DNA from: a virus
DNA length: 64,000 nucleotides
IMG/VR virus record: IMGVR_UViG_3300032092_000004
Span: 89,131-153,130 of that record
Strand: one strand, 5' to 3'
The notes under the pieces were generated by a model that ran no database searches, was not told where the DNA came from, and saw only the letters and a list, made by a program, of their open reading frames with translations. Shown here piece after piece: positions 23,597-32,612 of this stretch (the stretch's first letter is position 1; each line of letters starts with the position of its first letter). Position numbers and translations under genes: made by a program.

Positions 23597-25354
23597 ATGT
23601 TAGAAGTAGAAGGTAAAACATTTCATAAGTTTGTAGAGATAAAGAACTATAGAACTAGTTTATATCTTAACTATTGTGATATAAATCAAAAAGATAGAAA
23701 TGTCTTAGGTTTGTATGTTGAAACAAAACATAAAGACAAGTTCTTTTCTGATGTTCAGTTCTATACTGAAGATGCTTTTGTTAAACATTTTGGAAATCCA
23801 TTTGCGTCAGTCCATTTTGATAGAGTAAGATTATTCATAGAAGAGGGTGATGATAAAATATCAATCAAACACCAATTTCACATAAAAAATAGACAAGTAG
23901 GTGGTAGGTACTTCACAGAAAGAAAGGTAACAAACTACCTCACATTCAATTTCAAAAAGAAAATGTTTTATTCAGGAACATTCTCAACCAAAAAGAAACA
24001 AGTTATTGGAAGAAGTATGAAAGTGAATCCAACATACTTCGTTATAGAAACTTTTTTAAGGAGTCTTAGAATTGAAAATAGTGTTGCTGTGGAACAGTAC
24101 CTTTATTTTTTCTTAGAAAAGATTTGGGATAGAATGGGGATTGAAAACCCACAAAACTTTCAGTGGGATTGTATGAGGTCTTTTTATAGTTTAACTTACT
24201 ATTTGGTTAATGGTATTAAAATCCCAAACAATTGGAGAAAATTCACAGGCACATTCTTTTCTAAAAAAGAATTGAAGAAGTTTGATATGAACTTGGTTGA
24301 TACCGCGATGGATAAACTAAAACTCAAAGGATCCAAAGTTAAACAGATTTTCAATGAAATGGAATGGATTGATTTTGATAGGTTGTATATGGTTTATAAC
24401 ATTTTAGGTATTGACAGGTTTAATAAAATTGAAAACAAAGTATTTGACCCATACTATGGCGATGAGACAATGCCAATTGAGATGAATCAAATGGGTGCGT
24501 CTTATGAATGTTTTTATTCAGATAAAGAACAATTTAGTCGATATTTCTTGGGTAGAATATTAGTTCCTTTAACTCCAAAAGAAAAAGATAGAATTTTAGA
24601 TTTGATGCCATATTTTGACCATTATAAATGGAGAACCTTAATTGATCATTTAGAGATGAAAAAAGATTTAATGAATCTTGGAGAGGATGTTAAATTTAAA
24701 TTCACAAACATGAGTAGTTTTAATTTAGAACACGAGGAGTTTAGTCGTCTTTTACAATCATACAGAAAAGGTGAGGTTGAAAGATTTTATGGTAATGCCG
24801 ATAGTTTAGAAACTCCAATTGAACACGAAGGTGAAACATATTATCCGGTACTTCTTACTAAAACATCGGACTACGAAAAAGAATCACAACACCAACGAAA
24901 TTGTGTTAGAACTTATAGTGAAAGGCCTGATTGTATTATATTCTCAATTCGTAAAGGATCCTCAGATGGTGATGATAGAGTTACGGTTGAATACCAATAC
25001 AGAAAAAATGAGATATTGAATGTTCAAGAGAGAGCGAAGTTTAATGCTTTACCTTCAGATGAGTTTTCACAAGTTGCCAAAATACAACTTGCGAACATCA
25101 ACCTTATGTATAAACTTGGAACTTTGAAGTTGCCAAGGTTGGTTAAAAAATATCGTAGCGGTAAAGTTATTGAACAACAAGCAACCTTTGATGAAATGAG
25201 TGTGAGTGAGAAAAGATATGAATCAAGAATTATAAATATGACACCACAATGGGACACCTACACACCTGAATTACAAAATTGGCAAAATGAACTTTTGGAC
25301 TATAATGAAATACCTGTTAGAGATTTTGCTGATTGGATTGATGAATTACCATAA
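23597..25354 (+). CDS. PcfJ-like protein, 585 aa
   Basis: The start at ATG 23597 is chosen by the promoter 4 bases upstream. The C-terminal part has SQHQRNCVRTYSERPDCIIF, then RVTVEYQYR, the pattern of PcfJ-like proteins (QxNCVxSY, then VTxEx). PcfJ was named in conjugative plasmids; the biochemical role is unclear. The first about 380 residues are unrecognised, with many Lys and aromatic residues. No signal peptide. Confidence 0.65.
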   Translation: MLEVEGKTFHKFVEIKNYRTSLYLNYCDINQKDRNVLGLYVETKHKDKFFSDVQFYTEDAFVKHFGNPFASVHFDRVRLFIEEGDDKISIKHQFHIKNRQVGGRYFTERKVTNYLTFNFKKKMFYSGTFSTKKKQVIGRSMKVNPTYFVIETFLRSLRIENSVAVEQYLYFFLEKIWDRMGIENPQNFQWDCMRSFYSLTYYLVNGIKIPNNWRKFTGTFFSKKELKKFDMNLVDTAMDKLKLKGSKVKQIFNEMEWIDFDRLYMVYNILGIDRFNKIENKVFDPYYGDETMPIEMNQMGASYECFYSDKEQFSRYFLGRILVPLTPKEKDRILDLMPYFDHYKWRTLIDHLEMKKDLMNLGEDVKFKFTNMSSFNLEHEEFSRLLQSYRKGEVERFYGNADSLETPIEHEGETYYPVLLTKTSDYEKESQHQRNCVRTYSERPDCIIFSIRKGSSDGDDRVTVEYQYRKNEILNVQERAKFNALPSDEFSQVAKIQLANINLMYKLGTLKLPRLVKKYRSGKVIEQQATFDEMSVSEKRYESRIINMTPQWDTYTPELQNWQNELLDYNEIPVRDFADWIDELP

Positions 25355-25360
25355 AATTAT

Positions 25361-25368
25361 TATATTTG
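25361..25368 (+). promoter_or_regulatory. Bacteroidota-type promoter (-7 TATATTTG), 4 bases before ATG
   Basis: TTG at 25338-25340, 20 bases, TATATTTG, then TAAA and ATG. Predicts a leaderless transcript for the membrane protein operon below. Confidence 0.7.
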
Positions 25369-25372
25369 TAAA

Positions 25373-25651
25373 ATGGAAGACAAACAGTACGAGTTACTAA
25401 ACGAAATGATCGTTAAAATTAACGAGGCAAGAACCTATAACATAATTTCAGGTATACTTATACTTCTTTGGGTTATTGAATGTTTCTTTGAAATTTTTTG
25501 GATTCAAAAATTTGATGGGTTTTATTGGGTAATTTGGATTTTTTGTATGGTTGGTTGGTACCACATGAATCAAAAGTTCAGAGGTGCTATGAATGAATAT
25601 GAAGAATTAAAAAAAGAATACGATATAAGATTTGATGATGAAAACAATTAA
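25373..25651 (+). CDS. Membrane protein, 92 aa
   Basis: A charged N-terminus (KQYELLNEMIVKINEAR) and two hydrophobic helices (IISGILILLWVIECFF and FYWVIWIFCMVGWYHM) followed by a charged helix. No family recognised. Overlaps the next gene (a lipoprotein) by 14-20 bases, depending on the start used, so they are co-translated and may work together. Confidence 0.55.
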   Translation: MEDKQYELLNEMIVKINEARTYNIISGILILLWVIECFFEIFWIQKFDGFYWVIWIFCMVGWYHMNQKFRGAMNEYEELKKEYDIRFDDENN

Positions 25652-25883
25652 TATTTTACTACTAACTATTTTATTATTTTCCTGTACAGGAAAAAAATAC
25701 AAGTACGAAATTAAAGGAAAAGTTTATGTACCAACCTCAGGAGTAAACCCTCTACACGACGCAATTTGGTACACAGACACAATAAATTTTGATGGAGATA
25801 CGATATATTACTTCAACAGTGATGGATCTGAAGTCAGAATCAATCCACCATTTATTTTAATTGATCATACATTAGACAAATGA
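25638..25883 (+). CDS. Predicted lipoprotein, 81 aa
   Basis: Three ATG codons in a row; the third is used here. Signal peptide MKTINILLLTILLFSC ends in a lipobox Cys. The mature part is beta-rich (YKYEIKGKVYVPTSG, IYYFNSDGSEVRINPP). It overlaps the membrane protein upstream and the next gene by 4 bases. Role unknown; exported surface lipoprotein. Confidence 0.55.
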   Translation: MKTINILLLTILLFSCTGKKYKYEIKGKVYVPTSGVNPLHDAIWYTDTINFDGDTIYYFNSDGSEVRINPPFILIDHTLDK

Positions 25884-26461
25884 AAATATACAAACAACTA
25901 CCTATCCCTGAAGATAGTGCTTGGAGTAGAAATACTTTATACGGTAAACTACATTGGAGAATAAGATATTTCCTTACCGGTATTAAAAACATCATCAGAT
26001 GGATACCAACTATATATCATGACAGAGATTGGGATGGAGATTATATTTTAAAGATCTTACAAAAGAAAATAGAGTACCAAAGAAAAGAACTTGTCAATGC
26101 CAATAGACATACAGAGGTTGAAAGAGATAATCGTTATATGACCTTGGCTCTTAACTTACTTGAAAGAGTCAGACAAGACCACTATTCATTAGAGTGTATG
26201 GATTATTGGGATAATACTATGAGTTTTGAGGATGTACCAGATAACCCAAACTTAAAATCTATTGAGATTGAAACAACTGCGGAAAGATTTGAAGAGTACT
26301 TAAATAAATATCCTTCTTCAGTTCGTGCTATCATTAAAGAACATGGTGAACAAGATGACAAAAAACGTTTATGTTTATTAGTATCTTACTATAATCATAA
26401 TAAAGCAAATAAACTTCTTTTCCGAGTTTTAGAGGAAAGACTAGCCCAATGGTGGGATTAA
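25880..26461 (+). CDS. Unknown phage protein, 193 aa
   Basis: The N-terminal segment has aromatic/basic sequence (LHWRIRYFLTGIKNIIRWIP, then YHDRDWDGDYILKILQKKIE). I recall this arrangement from small hypothetical proteins of Bacteroidota phages (WKDRDWD-like). The rest is helical. No enzymatic motif. Overlaps the lipoprotein gene upstream. Confidence 0.5.
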   Translation: MKIYKQLPIPEDSAWSRNTLYGKLHWRIRYFLTGIKNIIRWIPTIYHDRDWDGDYILKILQKKIEYQRKELVNANRHTEVERDNRYMTLALNLLERVRQDHYSLECMDYWDNTMSFEDVPDNPNLKSIEIETTAERFEEYLNKYPSSVRAIIKEHGEQDDKKRLCLLVSYYNHNKANKLLFRVLEERLAQWWD

Positions 26462-26471
26462 AAACAAAATT

Positions 26472-26651
26472 ATGCAAGACAAAAGAATTATACACGGACA
26501 ATTGATGAATGAACATCGAAAATTAGCAAACGAGATTGCCGATATCAAGGCAAATAGTTACGAACTAAATGAGGAAGAAAAAAGAAAGGTTGCCGATCTA
26601 CAAAGACGACAAATGGTCATAATGAAACAACTTGAAAATTTGTTTAGATAG
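26472..26651 (+). CDS. Small coiled-coil protein, 59 aa
   Basis: Entirely helical: LMNEHRKLANEIADIKANSY, ELNEEEKRKVADLQRRQMV, MKQLENLFR. Starts 10 bases after the previous gene and ends one base before the RmlB start codon (TAG then T, ATG). It has the heptad-like spacing of a coiled coil. Function unknown. Confidence 0.5.
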   Translation: MQDKRIIHGQLMNEHRKLANEIADIKANSYELNEEEKRKVADLQRRQMVIMKQLENLFR

Positions 26652-26652
26652 T

Positions 26653-27579
26653 ATGAGAGTAGTTGTAACTGGAGGAGCGGGATTTATTGGTTCCGCATTT
26701 ATAAATTATTTATTGGATAACTTTGAATGTGATGTTCTTTGTGTTGATAAACTAACATATGCCGGACGTAGAGAGAACATTAAACATAATGTTTCATTTT
26801 TACAAAAAGATATTTGTGACGTAACTGCCGATGAATTAGGTGAATTTGATTATATGGTTCATTTTGCTGCAGAATCACATGTTGACAATTCAATCACTAA
26901 CGGGTTACCATTTGTGAGAACAAACGTAGAAGGAACATTCAACCTATTAGAGATATCAAGAAAAAATAAAAACCTTAAGAAATTTATTCACATCTCAACA
27001 GATGAAGTTTATGGTGACATGGATGATCATATCGCAATCAATCACATAGCACAAGAAGGAGATAACTTATCACCAAGTTCATATTATTCGGCAACAAAGG
27101 CCGCTTCGGATATGTTGGTATTATCTGCTAACAGAACTTACGGATTACCTTATTTGATCACAAGAACTTGTAATAACTTTGGTGAACATCAGTTTGAAGA
27201 AAAGTTTTTACCAACAATTGCAAGATCAATCCAAGAAGGAAAACCAATACCTGTTTATGGTGATGGAAAACAAGTCAGAGAGTGGATGTATGTTCATGAT
27301 AACGTTAAAGTTATTTGTGATTTCATGTTTGATGATACTATCATTAACCAAATAATGAATATTGGAACAGGATTTAGAGTTACAAATTTGGATATCATTA
27401 ATAAGATTGCATCGATTCTAAATAAAGAAGTTCAAATAAAACATGTTGAAGATAGATTAGGTCATGATAGAAAGTACGGACTATTTTCAAAAAAGATGAT
27501 GTGGTTTTATCAAAAAAAAGAAGAGACAATTGACTTTAAAAACCTTTATAATTATTTAGAAGAACAATATGGAAAATAG
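26653..27579 (+). CDS. rmlB: dTDP-glucose 4,6-dehydratase-like (RmlB family) enzyme
   Basis: 308 residues. Rossmann motif GGAGFIGSAF at residues 7-16, NAD-binding acidic D at CVDKLTYAG, HFAAESHVDNS, HISTDEVYGD (the Asp/Glu pair of RmlB) and YYSATK (Tyr-x3-Lys). The short length (RmlB is about 340) fits a trimmed phage version. It makes dTDP-4-keto-6-deoxyglucose from dTDP-glucose. A TTG upstream is less likely than the ATG at 26653. Paired by pathway with RmlC-like 42740; RmlA and RmlD are not seen here. Confidence 0.85.
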   Translation: MRVVVTGGAGFIGSAFINYLLDNFECDVLCVDKLTYAGRRENIKHNVSFLQKDICDVTADELGEFDYMVHFAAESHVDNSITNGLPFVRTNVEGTFNLLEISRKNKNLKKFIHISTDEVYGDMDDHIAINHIAQEGDNLSPSSYYSATKAASDMLVLSANRTYGLPYLITRTCNNFGEHQFEEKFLPTIARSIQEGKPIPVYGDGKQVREWMYVHDNVKVICDFMFDDTIINQIMNIGTGFRVTNLDIINKIASILNKEVQIKHVEDRLGHDRKYGLFSKKMMWFYQKKEETIDFKNLYNYLEEQYGK

Positions 27580-27814
27580 AAGCAGACACTACGGAGATGT
27601 AGGAAAATGGATTGAAAAAGTAATTGACTCTTGTAAGACAACTGATCAAGTTATGACAACAAGAAAATTAATTAAAAACTTTGACAAACAAATACAAAAT
27701 AAACATATTGACGCTTACTGGCACACATACTATTACGAGTTAATACAACCACTTGAATACTACCTACAAAGTAAAAGCGACGAAATCTTTAATGAAAAAC
27801 TCAAACAATGTTAG
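27569..27814 (+). CDS. Unknown small protein, 81 aa
   Basis: Not recognised. Helical with aromatic residues (KHIDAYWHTYYYELIQPLEYYL). Overlaps both neighbours (11 and 7 bases), so part of the 25.4-29.9 kb operon. Confidence 0.5.
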   Translation: MENRSRHYGDVGKWIEKVIDSCKTTDQVMTTRKLIKNFDKQIQNKHIDAYWHTYYYELIQPLEYYLQSKSDEIFNEKLKQC

Positions 27815-28059
27815 GGTATTTAATAACTAAAAATGATGAGTGGATGGTGAAATATGATGATGGTGGAAATTTAAAGTTCTACCCATTATGCCCTGATACT
27901 CAAAAATGGTCAGAAAAACCTGAAACTAAAAAATTTTTAAAAGAAGAAATTGAGGTGGTATTTGATTTCATTGTTATGGGTGAATATTGTGAAACCAAAG
28001 AACAAATGACCAAAAATTACTTTGCAAAAATTAAACGAATAGAACACCACAGTTTATAA
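27808..28059 (+). CDS. Unknown small protein, 83 aa
   Basis: Not recognised. Beta-rich N-terminus (MLGYLITKNDEWMVKYDDGG) with EEIEVVFDFIVMG, a pattern similar to small phage accessory proteins that adopt an SH3-like fold. No function inferred. Stop overlaps the next ATG by 1 base. Confidence 0.5.
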   Translation: MLGYLITKNDEWMVKYDDGGNLKFYPLCPDTQKWSEKPETKKFLKEEIEVVFDFIVMGEYCETKEQMTKNYFAKIKRIEHHSL

Positions 28060-28502
28060 TGAAAGATTTAACAAACTTCAGAATCATCAGATTCGAATAC
28101 CCATTCCCAACGGAAGAACTTACGGTAAGAATTTGGGATAAGATGGATGAAACTGAAACAAAATGGGCAATCCAATTGACCTTGAAAGGAATTAATGATA
28201 CGGGAGATTCGCCTATGGGTTCTTGGGATATATTCTTCTTGGATGATAAGTTACAAGAAAAAATTGAAGAGATATTAAAAAAGTATGACGTACCTTTCAA
28301 GATAGAAGATCGTAGCGATCGTTTATTAAATGATCTTGAATACTTCTCAGAAGAATTTTTGGAAAAATTAGATTCGTACTTAGGTGAGAATTTGACTATT
28401 GATGATATTTTGGATAGAATTTTAGAAGTAGGTTATGAAAATATAACTGTGTTTGAAAAATACTATTTAGGAAACAACATCGAGATTAGAGAAAAAAAAT
28501 GA
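28059..28502 (+). CDS. Unknown protein, 147 aa
   Basis: Not recognised. N-terminal beta-hairpin-like segments (LTNFRIIRFEYPFPTEELTV, KWAIQLTLKGIND), then an acidic helical C-terminal half. Overlaps the repeat protein below by 4 bases. Confidence 0.5.
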   Translation: MKDLTNFRIIRFEYPFPTEELTVRIWDKMDETETKWAIQLTLKGINDTGDSPMGSWDIFFLDDKLQEKIEEILKKYDVPFKIEDRSDRLLNDLEYFSEEFLEKLDSYLGENLTIDDILDRILEVGYENITVFEKYYLGNNIEIREKK

Positions 28503-29602
28503 AAAATCCAACAGGAAATAAATTAGAGAAACTTATCTTTGGGATGTTTGACCAAATGGTTGAAGGTGCCGACAAGTATGTGACAAAACAAGAATCGACT
28601 TGGTTGATCTTCACCGAAGACAAAAGATGGGTGATTGAGTTCACAAGAGATAAAACCTTATGGTTCAATTATAACATATTCCAAAGTGAGTTGGAACTAA
28701 TCGGTAAGGACTGTACCGAAGAAAGAGATTTGATTAAGAGATGGTTTGAATCAAGATTTTTGAATAAACCAAAGGTGAAAGAGGCCCATCATGTTGATGT
28801 TATGAAGTTTTTTGATAAAAAAATGGAAAATACAATTGAAAATGGGGTGAAGAACACCTTGGGTAAAAACTATGACCCTACGCGAGGTGTTGAAGACATC
28901 ATTCAAAATGGAGTGAAACGCACCGAAGTCGATGAACACAAAATCATATCCGATATTAAAGATGTGATTCAAAATGGTGTGAAGGAAACAAAACGCAATT
29001 ATGACGGTTCAAGAAAACAGAGAACAAAATACGTCATTGAAAATGGGGTGAAGGAAGCAACACCTAGCGGTTATTTGGGTTCAATAGAGATGAAAGGTAA
29101 AATAGTTCATCAAATTGAATCTCCAAAACAAAATAATGAGGTTGAAGACACCATTCAAAATGGTGTGAAGGAAACCAAAGAGAATAGACTTATTCGTACC
29201 ATAAGTGTTATAAGTACGATTAATAATGGTGTAAAAGAAACTAAAGAAAGTATGTTGGAAAGTTTGGAACAAATAGACCATCAGGTAACTAATTGTGAGA
29301 TTACCGAAAGTATTAACGACGTAATTGAAAATGGAGTTAAAGAAATTAAAGAAATTTCAAATATTAGTTTAACGTCTGAAATTTTTAAGGTTAAAGCAAA
29401 ACAAGCAATAAGTGATGGTGTTAAAGAAATACAACCACTACCAGCACAAGATGGTAATAGAGATTGGGGGTTATATTACCAAAGACAAGGAAACCTAACA
29501 AAACCACATACTGAATACGTGAAAGAAATAATTGAAGATTCTTACAATCATATGGGTAGAGTTGAGGGTGTAATTAGAAATACAGATAAAGATGGGATTT
29601 GA
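28499..29602 (+). CDS. Protein with eight I-x-N/D-G-V-K repeats, 367 aa
   Basis: N-terminal about 90 residues form one domain (TWLIFTEDKRWVIEFT, then RDLIKRWFESRFL). From residue 113 the phrase I(E/Q/N/S)(N/D)GVK(E/N/R)(T/A/I) occurs eight times, at 113, 135, 157, 180, 219, 241, 276 and 304, mostly 22 residues apart. Between them are charged helices, so it may form a solenoid or a multivalent binding array. No family recognised. The DNA words AAAATGG(A/T/G)GTGAA repeat as well. Confidence 0.6.
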   Translation: MKNPTGNKLEKLIFGMFDQMVEGADKYVTKQESTWLIFTEDKRWVIEFTRDKTLWFNYNIFQSELELIGKDCTEERDLIKRWFESRFLNKPKVKEAHHVDVMKFFDKKMENTIENGVKNTLGKNYDPTRGVEDIIQNGVKRTEVDEHKIISDIKDVIQNGVKETKRNYDGSRKQRTKYVIENGVKEATPSGYLGSIEMKGKIVHQIESPKQNNEVEDTIQNGVKETKENRLIRTISVISTINNGVKETKESMLESLEQIDHQVTNCEITESINDVIENGVKEIKEISNISLTSEIFKVKAKQAISDGVKEIQPLPAQDGNRDWGLYYQRQGNLTKPHTEYVKEIIEDSYNHMGRVEGVIRNTDKDGI

Positions 29603-29909
29603 TAAGAAGATATTAGATTTGAGTAGAACAATCTACCAAACATCTGTAATGGTATATGGGTCAAAACAGAATCCAACGGAACAGATTGGTAAGATAAAAG
29701 ATATGATCCGTGAGTTCATTAGAACAGAAGTTGTTCCTTATGAGTTGACAAATCAAGAAAAATTGTCTTTTATTTTAAAAAACGAGGGAATTATTAACGA
29801 GGCGGTTGTCAAAGGACACAAGGCAAGTAATGGAGACGAGTTCCAACCTGTCAGAGACAAAATAAGAAAATACAGAATTGAATTAGGAATTATTAAAGAT
29901 GGAAAATAA
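29592..29909 (+). CDS. Unknown protein, 105 aa
   Basis: Not recognised. Helical and charged; begins MGFDKKILDLSRTIYQTSVM. Overlaps the repeat protein by 11 bases and the next gene by 11 bases. No motif. Confidence 0.5.
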   Translation: MGFDKKILDLSRTIYQTSVMVYGSKQNPTEQIGKIKDMIREFIRTEVVPYELTNQEKLSFILKNEGIINEAVVKGHKASNGDEFQPVRDKIRKYRIELGIIKDGK

Positions 29910-30084
29910 CATAGAACAAAGTCCTGTAGACTGGTTAGTTGATCAGTACAAAAAAGTTGGTGGGATTTCTATTAGTATGGCAGAAAAGGCCAAACAAATG
30001 GAGAATGAAAAATTGGAATCCCTCAAAGATTTTGAAACTTGGAAAGAATGGAAAAATAGACCAGAAGATGAACAAACTAGATAA
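29899..30084 (+). CDS. Unknown small protein, 61 aa
   Basis: Not recognised. Helical; begins MENNIEQSPVDWLVDQYKKVG, continues as a helix with many Glu/Lys. It overlaps the start of thymidylate synthase by 17 bases. Confidence 0.45.
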   Translation: MENNIEQSPVDWLVDQYKKVGGISISMAEKAKQMENEKLESLKDFETWKEWKNRPEDEQTR

Positions 30085-31048
30085 ACAATACCAAGATTTA
30101 CTCCAATCAATCTTAGATTACGGAGTTGAAAAGAAAGACAGAACAGGTACAGGAACCAAAAGTATTTTTGGTTATACCATTCGTCATAATATGCAAGATG
30201 GATTTCCAGTTCTTACAACCAAGAAAATGGCTTGGAAAACTATGGTAACCGAGTTATTATGGTTCCTTCGTGGCGATACAAACATCAAGTTCCTTGTTGA
30301 TAATAATTGTCATATTTGGGATGGTGATGCTTATAAACGATATAAAAATACTAATCCTGATAAATTAGCTAATGATGAAATGTTTGAAAAAGAGTATAGA
30401 ATAGATAATAAAACATTTAGATATTTTACTCAAGAAGAATTCATCAACAAAATCAAAACAAATGATGAGTTTGCTAAAAAGTGGGGTGAACTCGGTCCTG
30501 TGTATGGTAAGCAATGGAGAAAATGGGGTATTGAATGGGAAGACACTGAAAGTATCATATACATAGACCAAATTCAAAACCTAATCAACGACCTTAAAAC
30601 AAATCCTGACTCAAGACGATTGATGGTTAATGCTTGGAATGTAGGTGAATTAGACCAAATGACACTTCCACCTTGTCATTATGGATTTCAATGTTATGTC
30701 AGAGAGGGTAAATATCTTTCTTTAATGTGGAACCAACGTTCAGTAGATACATTTTTAGGCTTACCATTCAACATTGCATCTTATGGATTGTTACTTACAA
30801 TTTTGGCAAAAGAGGTAAATATGATTCCTGACCAATTGATTGGAAACTTGGGTGATACTCACTTATACTTAAATCATATTGAACAAGCGAAAGAACAGAT
30901 TGGTAGAGAACCATTTGAGTTACCGACACTAAATCAATTCCCAACTTATGAAGGGTCAAGACCAAGTATTGAATCTTATGTTGTAAGTGACTTCAGATTA
31001 AAAGATTATCAATCACAACCATCAATTAAAGCACCATTATCAAATTGA
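30068..31048 (+). CDS. thyA: Thymidylate synthase
   Basis: 326 residues. The ATG at 30068 is chosen because it starts MNKLDKQYQDLLQSILDYG, the usual ThyA N-terminus; longer upstream reading is a chance extension. Signature DRTGTGTKSIFG, FPVLTTKKM, LRGDTNI, catalytic Cys in LPPCHYGFQCYV, NQRSVDTFLGLPFNIASY and GDTHLYLNH. It makes dTMP from dUMP with methylene-tetrahydrofolate. An insertion of about 50 residues sits after KRYK relative to the shortest ThyA. Confidence 0.95.
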   Translation: MNKLDKQYQDLLQSILDYGVEKKDRTGTGTKSIFGYTIRHNMQDGFPVLTTKKMAWKTMVTELLWFLRGDTNIKFLVDNNCHIWDGDAYKRYKNTNPDKLANDEMFEKEYRIDNKTFRYFTQEEFINKIKTNDEFAKKWGELGPVYGKQWRKWGIEWEDTESIIYIDQIQNLINDLKTNPDSRRLMVNAWNVGELDQMTLPPCHYGFQCYVREGKYLSLMWNQRSVDTFLGLPFNIASYGLLLTILAKEVNMIPDQLIGNLGDTHLYLNHIEQAKEQIGREPFELPTLNQFPTYEGSRPSIESYVVSDFRLKDYQSQPSIKAPLSN

Positions 31049-31050
31049 TT

Positions 31051-31293
31051 ATGAGAACAATTAAAATTAGATTTGTAAAAAATAAAAAGGGTTATTACAA
31101 CATCCAAAGAAAGGGATGGTTTGGTAAATGGAAATATATTGGGTATTCCGTTGATATGGGATATGGTGGTTATCACTCATATTATAGTGGAGAAACAAAA
31201 GAGGTGTTACTTGAGGAAGTTTTAGATACACATTACGAAGTATGTAGAAAACATGTTGAGATTATAGAATACCCAACAATAAAAATTTATTAA
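31051..31293 (+). CDS. Unknown small basic protein, 80 aa
   Basis: Not recognised. Basic and aromatic (IKIRFVKNKKGYYNIQRKGW, FGKWKYIGYSVDMG), so perhaps a compact beta domain binding nucleic acid or wall. Start at the ATG 2 bases after the thyA stop. The end lies 5 bases before ClpP. Confidence 0.5.
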   Translation: MRTIKIRFVKNKKGYYNIQRKGWFGKWKYIGYSVDMGYGGYHSYYSGETKEVLLEEVLDTHYEVCRKHVEIIEYPTIKIY

Positions 31294-31298
31294 AGATT

Positions 31299-32024
31299 AT
31301 GAATTACGGAAAAGAGTTTAGAAGTTTCGCAAAAAGCGAAGGAATTAGTTCACTGGCGTTGGACCAGTTTGAAGCATCACTAACCCCATACATTTTGGAG
31401 GAAAGAGAATTAAGAGCAACACAAATCGATATCTTCTCGAGATTGATGCGTGACCGTATCTTGTGGTTGTCAGGGCCTGTCGATCAAAGAATGTCTGACA
31501 TTGTACAAGCACAATTATTGTTTTTGGATTCAGTTGAGAAGAAAGACATCACACTTTATATCAATAGTCCTGGTGGTTCTGTGATGTGTGGTCTTGGAAT
31601 TGTAGATTTGATGAACTACGTAAGTTCAGATATTGTAACCACAAACTTGGGTATGTGTGCATCTATGGGTTCAGTTCTTGTGTCATCAGGAACAAAAGGA
31701 AAAAGATCATCTTTGATACACGCAAAAGTAATGACTCACCAAGTAAGTCACGGAACACGAGGAAACATCCAAGATACTCGTATTGATCAAATGGAAGGTG
31801 AAAAATACAATTACATCTTATTTAAAATCTTAGCCGAAAATTGTGGTAGAACATTTCAGGAGGTATTAGATTTTTCGTCAAGAGATAGATGGTACAATTC
31901 AGAAGAAGCAAAAGAGTTCGGACTTATTGATGATATAATCGGAGCGGATAAAAACAAATCAATTACAAACTACTTGGATGGTTTTGATGATTATTACAAG
32001 AAAGAAGTATTGGGTGTGAAGTAA
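31299..32024 (+). CDS. clpP: ClpP-like serine protease
   Basis: 241 residues. ClpP core with IDIFSRLMRDRILWLSGPV, YINSPGGSV, catalytic Ser122 in CASMGS, His147 in THQVSHG and Asp196 in SSRDRWY, so the triad appears complete. An N-terminal extension of about 40 residues precedes the core. It would form a tetradecameric peptidase that needs an unfoldase; the phage AAA+ at 19631 or host ClpX could serve (inference). Confidence 0.88.
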   Translation: MNYGKEFRSFAKSEGISSLALDQFEASLTPYILEERELRATQIDIFSRLMRDRILWLSGPVDQRMSDIVQAQLLFLDSVEKKDITLYINSPGGSVMCGLGIVDLMNYVSSDIVTTNLGMCASMGSVLVSSGTKGKRSSLIHAKVMTHQVSHGTRGNIQDTRIDQMEGEKYNYILFKILAENCGRTFQEVLDFSSRDRWYNSEEAKEFGLIDDIIGADKNKSITNYLDGFDDYYKKEVLGVK

Positions 32025-32061
32025 ATATTTACACCCAAATATTTTTAATTAAAATTAAATT

Positions 32062-32352
32062 ATGGAAAAAGAAATATTAAAAGAAACGGTAAGCAAAGAA
32101 AGACCAGCACCGCAAAAGAAAAGAAATTACAAACCAAGAAAGAAAAAAGAAACTAAACAAGAAGAATTTACAGGTTTAGAAATGGAAATGGTCCAAAGAT
32201 CAAATGAAATACATAGTATCATAAAACCAAACCAAGCAGGTTCTTACAAGGTTGGAAAGAACTTTCACATTTTCTTTGAGAAAAAACCAAATTCAATACA
32301 CAGATTCTTCACCAAATTATTTTTGGGTTGGATATGGCAAGACCAAAAATAA
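32062..32352 (+). CDS. Lys-rich small protein, 96 aa
   Basis: N-terminal half is highly basic (KERPAPQKKRNYKPRKKKE), which could bind DNA or RNA, followed by a possible small beta domain and an aromatic end (FTKLFLGWIWQDQK). Not recognised. Overlaps the next gene by 25 bases. Confidence 0.45.
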   Translation: MEKEILKETVSKERPAPQKKRNYKPRKKKETKQEEFTGLEMEMVQRSNEIHSIIKPNQAGSYKVGKNFHIFFEKKPNSIHRFFTKLFLGWIWQDQK

Positions 32353-32582
32353 AAAGAATTCATGTGAATCAACATCACATCAGATCTAATAAAACAAAAG
32401 GAACTGATCTACCTGTCATTACAATAAAGGAAGGTAAAACAAATACCTATTGTAATGAAGTTGAAATCTTAGGTCCAAGTAAAATTATATATGGTGGATC
32501 AGGTTGTGATGAAAAACCACTTTTGAGTTGTGGAGCAAGAGTGGTGATTGAAACTACAAGTGATATAAATATTATATCATAA
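32328..32582 (+). CDS. Unknown small protein, 84 aa
   Basis: Not recognised. Basic N-terminus (MDMARPKIKRIHVNQHHIRS), then a predicted beta-rich part containing CNEVEILGPSKIIYGG and a Cys pair region (GCDEKPLLSCGARVVIE). No signal peptide. Ends just before a bidirectional terminator. Confidence 0.45.
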   Translation: MDMARPKIKRIHVNQHHIRSNKTKGTDLPVITIKEGKTNTYCNEVEILGPSKIIYGGSGCDEKPLLSCGARVVIETTSDINIIS

Positions 32583-32583
32583 A

Positions 32584-32607
32584 AAAACCCCGAGTGATCG
32601 GGGTTTT
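32584..32607. terminator. Bidirectional rho-independent terminator
   Basis: AAAACCCCGA / TCGGGGTTTT with a 4-base loop between convergent genes. Confidence 0.88.
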
Positions 32608-32612
32608 GTGTT

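Noticed and set aside
28751-29281. Minus-strand open frames across the repeat protein
   Set aside because: They mirror the repeated coding DNA on the plus strand and lack promoters.
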